NCBI GenBank assembly: GCA_963782965.1
Contig: CAWALV010000006.1
Location: 1,798,001 to 1,862,000, forward strand
Direction of reading: 5' to 3'
Source of the DNA: CAWALV01 sp963782965
GTDB taxonomy: Bacteria; Actinomycetota; Actinomycetes; Acidothermales; Acidothermaceae
Length of the DNA: 64,000 nucleotides
Positions 33,523 to 40,987 of the stretch are shown in pieces. Positions within the stretch are counted from its first letter, which is position 1; every line of letters starts with the position of its first letter. Position numbers and translations under genes: made by a program. A model generated the notes under the pieces. That model was not told where the DNA came from, made no database searches, and saw only the letters and a program-made list of their open reading frames with translations.

Positions 33523-36386
33523 TCAGCTGCAGCCGCTGGTGCTGCCGCAGCCTTCGCAGACGTAGCAGCTACCGGCCGGGCGCATCTTCGTGCCGCAGTT
33601 CATGCACAGCGGGGCGTCGGCAGCGGTGCCGAGAGTCCGCTCCGCCAACTCGGTAGAGCTGTGCACCTCGGGAGCCGCCGCCTTCGCAGTCGCCGCAGAC
33701 GCGGCGTCGCCCGCTTCATCGTCGGTGGGCCTGTGGTGCTTTTCGATCGGCGCCGACTGGGCGAGCTCCTCGACGTCCAGGTGGTCGTCGGCGGAGTCGT
33801 CGTCGCCGCCATAGGTGGCCGCGACGCTGCGCGAACGCTCCTCAGCGGTGAAGATGCCGAACTCCTCGCGCCGCTCATACGGCAGGTAGTCGAGGGCGAG
33901 TCGCCGGAAGATGTAGTCCATGATCGACTGTGCCATCCGGACGTCGGGGTCGTCGGTCATGCCGGCCGGCTCGAAGCGCATGTTGACGAACTTCGAGACG
34001 AACGCCTCCAGCGGCACACCATATTGAAGCGCGATCGACATGGCGATGGAGAATGCATCCATCACGCCGGCTAGTGTCGAACCCTGCTTGCCGAGCTTGA
34101 GGAAGACCTCGCCCAAGCCGTCGTCAGGGTAGGAGCCGGCGGTCAGGTAGCCCTTGGCGCCACCGACCGAGAACCGGATCGTCTGCGACGGACGCTGCCT
34201 CGGCAACCGCTTGCGCGTTGGCCGGTACTCGACCGTTGTTTCGCTCGCCGCAGCCGCGGTCGCCTTCTTCTCCTTGGCGTCCGACAGCGGCTGGCCGACC
34301 TTGCAGTTGTTGCGGTAGATGGCCAGCGCCTTCAGGCCGAGCTTCCAGCCCTGGTAGTAGACCTGCTCGACGTCCTCGACCGTCGCCGACTCCGGCAGGT
34401 TCACGGTCTTGGAGATGGCGCCAGAAATGAACGGCTGCACCGCCGCCATCATCCGAACGTGACCCATCGCGCCGATCGACCGCTCGCCCATCGCGCAGTC
34501 GAAAACCTCGTAGTGCTCGGGACGAAGTCCAGGCGCGTCGATCACATTGACCGTGCTCGGCGATGTGCTCGACGATCGCCTCGACCTGCTCCTCCTGGTA
34601 GCCGAGCTTGCGCAGCGCCCGCGGCACGGTGTTGTTGACGATCTGCATCGAGCCGCCGCCGACCAGCTTCTTGAACTTCACCAAGCGCAAGGTCAGGCTC
34701 GACCCCCGTGGTATCGCAGTCCATCATCAAGCCTATAGTGCCGGTGGGCGCGAGTACTGAGGCTTGCGAATTCCGCCAGCCATTCTTCTCGCCGATTTGC
34801 AGGCACTCTTGCCAGGCCTGTTACGCAGATCGCAAGATATCGCGGTCAATCGTGCCAACCGCCCGGATCGCATCGGACGCCGCCGCGTGCTTGCGCATCA
34901 CCCGCTTGTGCGCTTCGGCGTTGCGGGCGTAACCCTCGTAGGCGCCGACGATGCCGGCAAGTTCGGCCGAACGCTTGTACGCAGTGCCCGTCATCAGCGA
35001 CGTGATCGCCGCAGCCAACGCGCGACCGCCGTCGGAGTCATACGCGTGGCCGGTCGCCATCAGCAGCGCGCCGAGGTTGGCGTACCCGATGCCGAGCTGG
35101 CGGTACTTGCGCGTCGTGTCGCCGATCTTCTCGGTTGGGAAGTCGGCGAAGCAGATCGAGATGTCCATCGCGGTGATGACGAACTCGACCACCTTGGCGA
35201 ACGTCGCGGCGTCGAACGTGTCGTCGTCCCTGAGGAACTTCATCAGGTTCAGCGATGCCAGATTGCACGACGAGTTATCTAAGTGAAGGTACTCACTGCA
35301 CGGGTTACTTGCGGTAATGCGTCCGGTTTCCGGGCAGGTGTGCCAGTCGTTGATGGTGTCGTCGTACTGGATGCCGGGGTCGGCGCATTCCCACGCAGCC
35401 TGCGCCATCTTGCGGATCAGCGTCTTCGCGTCGACGGTGTCGATGACCTCGCCCGTCGTCCGGGCCTTGCAGGCCGAACTGGCTGCCCGGACTCGTACCG
35501 CGCGCATGAACTCGTCGTTGACGCGCACCGAGTTGTTGGCGTTCTGGTACTGCACGCTGGACATGTCACGACCGCCGAGGTCCATGTCGTAGCCGGCGTC
35601 GCGCAGCACGCGAATCTTGTCTTCCTCGCGAGCCTTGGTCTCGATGAACTCTTCGACGTCGGGGTGGTCGACGTCGAGGATGACCATCTTGGCCGCACGC
35701 CTGGTGGCGCCGCCTGACTTGATCGTGCCTGCGCTGGCGTCGGCGCCGCGCATGAAGGACACCGGACCAGACGCCGTCCCGCCGCTGGAGAGCAGCTCCT
35801 TGCTCGAACGGATGCGCGAGAGGTTGATGCCCGAGCCGGAGCCGCCCTTGAAGATCAGCCCCTCTTCCTTGTACCAGTCGAGGATGCTGTCCATTTTATC
35901 CTCTACTGCGAGGATAAAGCACGCTGACACCTGCTGTGGGGCGTTGGTCCCGACGTTGAACCAGACGGGCGAGTTGAAGCTGAACACCTGGTGGAGGAGG
36001 GCGTACGTCAGCTCGTGCTCGAAGATCGTGGCGTCATCGACCGTGGCGAAGTAGCCGTTGACCTGGCCGGCCTTGACGTAGGTGAGGACGACGCGGTCGA
36101 TCAGCTGCTTCAGCGACCACTCCCGCTCGGGCGTGTCCACCGCGCCACGGAAGTACTTGGTGGTGACGATGTTGGCCGCGTTGACCGACCAGAAGTCGGG
36201 GAACTCGACGCCGCGTTGCTCGAAGTTGATCGAGCCGTCGCGCCAGTTGGTCATGACGACGTCGCGGCGCTCCCAAGTCACCTCGTCGTAGGGGTGCACG
36301 CCTGGCTTGCTGTAGACCCGCCCGATCACCAGCCCCCGTGCTCGCCCGCCGGTACTCCGGGCCGTGCCACTCGTCGTCTCCGTCAT
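33523..36386 (-). pseudogene. nrdJ: Adenosylcobalamin-dependent ribonucleotide reductase NrdJ (class II), interrupted by a stop and two frameshifts
   Basis: Class II RNR makes deoxyribonucleotides without oxygen. From ATG 36386 (AGGAG at 6 nt) the sequence is typical: SFNSPVWFNVG, KGGSGSGINLSRIRSS, GADASAGTIKSGGATRRAAK, ASNPCSEYLHLD. An in-frame TAA at 34821-34823 then follows DRDILRSA. The same frame continues with QAWQECLQIGEKNGWRNSQA and PTGTIGLMMDCDTTGVEPDL. One extra base near 34681 and another near 34550 shift the frame twice, after which the C-terminal half is intact (FDCAMGERSIGAMGHVRMMA, closing Cys-rich tail). The span (about 953 codons plus 2 bases) matches the family. The broken part is only 280 bp. 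nrdR lies 82 bp upstream. Confidence 0.88.
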
Positions 36387-36468
36387 CCCTCGCTCCTCCA
36401 CACCTTGTCCAACAGCACCATCGACTACCGGATTTCCCCCCGGCGAGGGTTTGTTCAGGGGTGGCGCC

Positions 36469-36948
36469 TCACCGCGGAGCGGGCTCGTCGGCCCGCTGCC
36501 ACGCGCGTTCGGCGCGCTGCATGGCGATCTCGGCGTCGAAATCCTCCAGCGACTCGAAGCCGCGGTAGACCGACGCGAAACGCAGGTACGCGACGTCGTC
36601 CAGCTCGCGAAGGGGGCCGAGGACGGCGAGCCCGACGTCCTGACTGGAGACCTCGCTCGAGCCGCGCGCTCGCAGCTCGTCTTCGACCCGCTGGGCCAGC
36701 AGCGCCAGCGCGTCCTCGTCGACCGGGCGGCCCTGGCAGGCCTTGCGGACACCGGAGATGACCTTCGCACGCGAGAACGGTTCGGTCACACCCGACCGCT
36801 TGGCGACGGCGAGGGCAGCCGTCTCGACCGTGGTGAAACGGCGCCCGCACTCGGGGCAGGCGCGGCGGCGTCGGATGGCGGTGCCGTCGTCGGCGACCCG
36901 GCTGTCGATGACACGGCTGTCGGAGTGCCGGCAGAACGGGCAGAACAT
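36469..36948 (-). CDS. nrdR: Transcriptional repressor NrdR
   Basis: The 159-residue protein has the NrdR zinc ribbon (Cys3, Cys6, Cys31, Cys34; MFCPFC and ACPECG) and an ATP-cone domain (about 49-139; GVTEPFSRAKVISGVRKACQ, VEDELRARGSSEV). It senses (d)ATP and represses ribonucleotide reductase genes. It lies directly upstream of nrdJ on the same strand, as in other actinobacteria. GGAGG lies about 10 nt before the ATG. Candidate NrdR boxes sit at 37083-37127. Confidence 0.95.
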   Translation of the reverse strand: MFCPFCRHSDSRVIDSRVADDGTAIRRRRACPECGRRFTTVETAALAVAKRSGVTEPFSRAKVISGVRKACQGRPVDEDALALLAQRVEDELRARGSSEVSSQDVGLAVLGPLRELDDVAYLRFASVYRGFESLEDFDAEIAMQRAERAWQRADEPAPR

Positions 36949-37082
36949 CTGCTCGCCACCTCCTCCGCTGGGTCTTGTCCGGCTGTCTTTCTGGCAGGTC
37001 CGAAACGCTTTCGCTGTGGACGCTGCTGTGGGGAAGCGCCCGTTGCCTGTGCACGAGGTGTGCGCAAACCCGGGTGGCCTGG

Positions 37083-37127
37083 GCACAACCTGTGGATGAC
37101 TTACAAGGGTGTAACTACTACATGTGG
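37083..37127. promoter_or_regulatory. Candidate pair of NrdR boxes upstream of nrdR
   Basis: Two sites with the shared pattern ACnACnTGTGG (ACAACCTGTGG at 37085-37095 and ACTACATGTGG at 37117-37127) are exactly 32 bp apart, about three helical turns, as is usual for NrdR box pairs. They lie about 140-180 bp upstream of the nrdR start. Confidence 0.55.
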
Positions 37128-37211
37128 GGGTGAACGTTAGGCCCGTCGGGCCGCCACCGCAAGCCCTTCCGACAACTGCGCGAGAACATCGGCGTGTCGC
37201 CGGCCCACTGG

Positions 37212-37865
37212 TCAGGAGGGCAGCGCAAGCCGTTGCCCGGGCTGCAGCGCTCCGCCCGCAGCACCGGCAGCACCGCCAGCACCGTCAACGCGGTCGAGCC
37301 CGTTGAGCCGAACGATCCGCTCGATGGTGACGCGGGGGTCGGCGCCCGGTGCCGCGCGCTGCGCGATGCCCCACAGTGTGTCGCCCGGCTGGACGACGAT
37401 GACGTGGGCGCCCGCAGCGCCGGCAGCGCCGGCGCCGGTCGCCGAGCCGGGTGGGCGCGCCGAGACGGCGCCGGCGTGCGCGGCTACTACGAGCAGGACG
37501 CTCACCGCCACGGCGGCCAACACCCCGACGATGGCCGCGACACGGACGGCGAGCCGGCCCCGCCTGGTCAGGCGAAGCGGAGCACCTCGACCCGGCGCCC
37601 ATGTGGGCGCCGGCGCCCGCGTGGGCTCAGGCACCAGGCGCAGCGGGCTCGCGACCGGGAAGGCCGACACGGCCGAGATCGGGACCCGACGGAACGGGAA
37701 CGGCACGACCGCCCTGGGTTCGCCATCGCGCCGGCCCGGCGACTCCTCGCGGGTGGGTCTCGCAGGCAGCGGGGCCAACCCGGGCAGCGGGGCCAACGCG
37801 GGCGACGGGGGCGACGGGGGCGACGGAGCCAATGGGGGCAGCGGGGCCATCAGCTGGGAGCTCAT
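37212..37865 (-). CDS. LysM-domain membrane protein, SOS-induced division inhibitor candidate (ChiZ/DivS/YneA-like)
   Basis: The 217-residue product has a Pro/Ala-rich cytoplasmic N-terminus (about 1-100), one transmembrane helix (about 108-130; VAAIVGVLAAVAVSVLLVVA) and a C-terminal LysM domain (VIVVQPGDTLWGIAQRAAPG, ERIVRLNG, LQPGQRLALPS) that would bind peptidoglycan outside. The position divergent from lexA and next to nrdR is that of Mycobacterium tuberculosis Rv2719c (ChiZ) and the YneA/DivS SOS division inhibitors. ATG 37865 has GGAGG 5 nt upstream, leaving two SOS boxes just ahead of it. The 5' half is built of short repeated GC-rich codon blocks. Confidence 0.85.
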   Translation of the reverse strand: MSSQLMAPLPPLAPSPPSPPSPALAPLPGLAPLPARPTREESPGRRDGEPRAVVPFPFRRVPISAVSAFPVASPLRLVPEPTRAPAPTWAPGRGAPLRLTRRGRLAVRVAAIVGVLAAVAVSVLLVVAAHAGAVSARPPGSATGAGAAGAAGAHVIVVQPGDTLWGIAQRAAPGADPRVTIERIVRLNGLDRVDGAGGAAGAAGGALQPGQRLALPS

Positions 37866-37890
37866 CGGAACCTCCGGGGAAGGAGCTGGC

Positions 37891-37922
37891 TCGAACGGGT
37901 GTTCGATCGAACGCGTGTACGA
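37891..37922. promoter_or_regulatory. Two adjacent SOS (LexA) boxes upstream of the LysM gene
   Basis: TCGAAC-GGGT-GTTCGA (37891-37906) is a perfect Gram-positive SOS box; TCGAAC-GCGT-GTACGA (37907-37922) abuts it with one mismatch. The pair lies 26-57 bp before the LysM start, giving tight LexA control. Confidence 0.9.
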
Positions 37923-37960
37923 GTGTTCTACTCCCTTGCGCCGACAAAAGCACGACACGT

Positions 37961-37976
37961 TCGAACACATGTTTGA
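37961..37976. promoter_or_regulatory. SOS (LexA) box upstream of lexA
   Basis: TCGAAC-ACAT-GTTTGA lies about 98 bp before the lexA start and matches the actinobacterial SOS consensus. It implies LexA autorepression. Confidence 0.92.
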
Positions 37977-38073
37977 ACGTGTCGTGAAGAAGGGCTACCG
38001 TGACGCCCAGGTCACACCGCAGCCGCACTCGCCGTAGGCGCTTGCCGCAGCCGAAGGAGCCGAAGGAGCCACG

Positions 38074-38778
38074 ATGGCGAAATCCACCCGAGCAGGCAGT
38101 CGCGGGAGCGTGACCGACTTTCCCGACGGTCCCGCCGACGAGACCGGCCTCACCCCGCGCCAACACAAGGTGCTGGACGTGATCCGAGACTCGGTCGAGC
38201 GACGCGGCTATCCCCCGAGCATGCGCGAGATCGGCGAAGCGGTCGGCCTCACCTCGACGTCCAGCGTCGCGCACCAACTCGCCACGCTGGAGAAGAAGGG
38301 CTACCTGCGACGCGACGCGAACCGGCCGCGGGCCGTGGAGGTGCGCGCGCCGGCCCAGCAACCCGTCGCCGTCGACGAGACCGGCAGCGGTGAAGCGCGA
38401 CCGGCTGCGGCTTACGTACCCCTCGTCGGCCGGATCGCCGCCGGCGGCCCGATCCTCGCCGAGCAACTGATCGAAGACGTCTTCCCGCTACCGCGGCAAG
38501 TGGTCGGCGACGGCACGCTGTTCCTACTCCAGGTCAAGGGCGATTCGATGATCGACGCGGCAATCTGCGACGGCGACTGGGTGGTCGTGCGCCAGCAACC
38601 CGTCGCCGACAACGGCGACGTGGTCGCCGCGATGATCGACGGCGAAGCGACGGTGAAGACCTTCAAGCGCAGTGGCGGCCACGTCTGGCTGATGCCGCAC
38701 AACCCGAGTTACGAGCCGATCCCTGGCGACGAAGCCAGCGTCCTCGGTCGCGTCGTCGCCGTCCTGCGCCGCGTCTGA
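38074..38778 (+). CDS. lexA: SOS repressor LexA
   Basis: The 234-residue protein has an N-terminal winged HTH (about 25-90; TPRQHKVLDVIRDSVERRGY, SMREIGEAVGLTSTSSVAHQ). The autocleavage site is Ala123-Gly124 (GRIAAGGP), and the S24 protease dyad is Ser158 (KGDSMIDAAI) with Lys195 (ATVKTFKR). RecA-ssDNA filaments trigger self-cleavage and derepress SOS genes. AAGGAG lies 5 nt before the ATG, within a tandem CCGAAGGAG duplication. It is divergent from the LysM gene. Confidence 0.97.
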   Translation: MAKSTRAGSRGSVTDFPDGPADETGLTPRQHKVLDVIRDSVERRGYPPSMREIGEAVGLTSTSSVAHQLATLEKKGYLRRDANRPRAVEVRAPAQQPVAVDETGSGEARPAAAYVPLVGRIAAGGPILAEQLIEDVFPLPRQVVGDGTLFLLQVKGDSMIDAAICDGDWVVVRQQPVADNGDVVAAMIDGEATVKTFKRSGGHVWLMPHNPSYEPIPGDEASVLGRVVAVLRRV

Positions 38779-38814
38779 ACAGCGTCTGAGCAGGGCCGTC
38801 GCTACCGGCCCAAG

Positions 38815-40941
38815 CTAGGTGAGCAGGTCGAGCTGCTCGGCGTCGAGCTCCGGCTCACGCTTGCCCCCGGCGGCGATGTCGAGCGCCCGCAACGAACGCC
38901 GGACGACGAGCGGGTCAGTCGTGTACCAGAACGACGGCAACGACGCGCGCAGGAATGAGCCGTAACGTGCCGTGGCCAACCGGGAGTCGAGCACCGCGAC
39001 GACACCGCGATCGGTACGCGACCGCAGCAACCGGCCACTGCCCTGCGCAAGCAGCAACGCCGCCTGAGCCGCCGCGACTGCCATGAAGCCGTTGCCGCCG
39101 TCCGCACTCACCGCGCGCTGCCGCGCCGACATCAGCGGATCGTCCGGCCTGGGGAAGGGGATGCGATCGACGACCACCAGCTGGCACGACGCGCCCGGCA
39201 CATCGACCCCCTGCCACAGCGAGAGCGTGCCGAACAAGCAGGACGCCGGATCGGCGCTGAACGCGCGCACCAGCTCGCCCGTGGAATCCTCGCCCTGGCA
39301 CAGAATCGGGACGTCGAGTCGCTGGCGCATCACCATCGCCGCCGCGTCGGCCGCGCGCATCGAAGAGAACAGGCCGAGGGTGCGGCCACCGGCGGCCTCG
39401 ATCAGTTCGGCGAGTTCGGCGAGCACGGCATCGCTCAGACCGTCGCGACCGGGCGGCGGCAAGTGCCGCGCAACGTAGAGGATGCCCTGCTTCGCGTGCT
39501 CGAAGGGCGACCCGACGTCGATACCGTCCCAGCGCTGGTCGCCGCCCAGGCCAAGTGCCAGGGCCATCGGGTCGAAGCTGCCACCCAGCGTCAGCGTCGC
39601 CGACGTCAGCACCGCGGTGCGCGCGTCGAACAGCGCGGTACGAAGCAGCCGCCCGACGTTCAGCGGCGCGACGTGCAGTGCAGGACCGCGCCGCTCCTCC
39701 GCCGACAACCAGATCACGTCGTCGGCCGATTCCGCCAGAATGCGTTGGGCTGTCTCGAAGACGGCCTCAACTGCTGACCTCGCCTGCTTGCGCACTGCTT
39801 CGGCATCGGCACCGTCGGCTTGCGCACCGGGTCGCGGCGCGGCGGAAGCAGACGACAGCTCCGTGACGACGCGCCGGGCCGCGTCACGCACGGCGCCGAG
39901 CACTTCGAGCGCCGCAGGCGGTAAAGGCGCCAGCTGACCGGGCGTCAGCGCAGCGACGACAGCAGCAAGCGCGGTAGCGGCTTCCTCCAACTGCCCGGCG
40001 GCATCGGCCGCCATCCGGCGGCACCGCCCTGCGGCCCGCTCGATACCGGCGGCGGTGAGCTCCTCCGTCGCGGCCGCCGTCACCCGGTCGACCAGTTCGT
40101 GCGCCTCGTCGATGACGACGACCTCGTGTTCGGGCAACACGGCGACGTCGCTGAGCGCATCGATCGCGAGCAGCGCGTGATTGGTGACCACGACGTCCGA
40201 GCGCATCGCACGCATTCGCGCCCGCTCGGCGAAACAGTCTGCACCGTAAGCACAATTGCCGGCACCGACGCATTCGCGCGACGACACCGCGAACTGTCCC
40301 CACACCCGTTCGACGACTCCGGGCACCAGCTCGTCGCGATCACCCGTCGAGGTGCGAGCCGCCCAGTCCCCGACCCGGGCCACCTCGAGACCGAGCGACG
40401 ACGTCGGCGTGAAGCGCGCAGATGCGTTCTCACCGCCGAACAGCTCGGCCTGCTCGTCGTCGGGCCCGGCGTTCAGTCGCTGCAGGCACAGGTAGTTGCG
40501 CCGGCCCTTGAGAATCGCGAAGGTCGGCGTGCGCGGCAGAACCGGTGCCAACGCCTCGATCACCGTCGGGAGATCACGCTCGACGAGCTGTCGCTGCAAC
40601 GCGATGGTCGCGGTTGCGACGATCACCGGCCCCGCGTCGGCGTCCGATTCGCTGGTCGTCTCGCCGCCCGTATCGCCGTCCGGTTCACCCTCGGTCTCAC
40701 GGGCTGCCTGCTCAACCCCCCGGCCCGCACCGAGCGCGTGCCAGATCGCCGGCACGAGATAGGCGAGGCTCTTGCCAGTGCCGGTGCCGGCCTGCACGAG
40801 CAGGTGCGCACCGCTGCGCATCGCGTCGGCGATCGCCTCCGCCATCGCGAGCTGCCCCGAACGCGGCTCGCCGCCGACGGCATCGACCGCTCGGGCGAGC
40901 AACGCGGCCAGGTCAGGAGTCTTGCGGGGCGCGGCCACCAC
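38815..40941 (-). CDS. DinG/XPD-like ATP-dependent DNA helicase with Fe-S cluster
   Basis: The 708-residue superfamily 2 helicase has Walker A AGTGTGKS (51-58) and a DEAH box (278-281, VIDEAHEL). Four Cys at about 152, 224, 230 and 236 (YLCLQRL, ECVGAGNCAYGADCF) would ligate a 4Fe-4S cluster, as in XPD and DinG. Motif VI-like GSGRLLRSRTDRGVVAVLDS closes the C-terminal half. It probably unwinds R-loops or damaged DNA 5' to 3'. It is convergent with lexA (36 bp between stops). No SOS box was seen before its start. Confidence 0.92.
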   Translation of the reverse strand: MVAAPRKTPDLAALLARAVDAVGGEPRSGQLAMAEAIADAMRSGAHLLVQAGTGTGKSLAYLVPAIWHALGAGRGVEQAARETEGEPDGDTGGETTSESDADAGPVIVATATIALQRQLVERDLPTVIEALAPVLPRTPTFAILKGRRNYLCLQRLNAGPDDEQAELFGGENASARFTPTSSLGLEVARVGDWAARTSTGDRDELVPGVVERVWGQFAVSSRECVGAGNCAYGADCFAERARMRAMRSDVVVTNHALLAIDALSDVAVLPEHEVVVIDEAHELVDRVTAAATEELTAAGIERAAGRCRRMAADAAGQLEEAATALAAVVAALTPGQLAPLPPAALEVLGAVRDAARRVVTELSSASAAPRPGAQADGADAEAVRKQARSAVEAVFETAQRILAESADDVIWLSAEERRGPALHVAPLNVGRLLRTALFDARTAVLTSATLTLGGSFDPMALALGLGGDQRWDGIDVGSPFEHAKQGILYVARHLPPPGRDGLSDAVLAELAELIEAAGGRTLGLFSSMRAADAAAMVMRQRLDVPILCQGEDSTGELVRAFSADPASCLFGTLSLWQGVDVPGASCQLVVVDRIPFPRPDDPLMSARQRAVSADGGNGFMAVAAAQAALLLAQGSGRLLRSRTDRGVVAVLDSRLATARYGSFLRASLPSFWYTTDPLVVRRSLRALDIAAGGKREPELDAEQLDLLT

Positions 40942-40987
40942 CGCAGGGTAACGGCCACGCCGCGGGCCGGGCGCGCCGCTGCACCGC

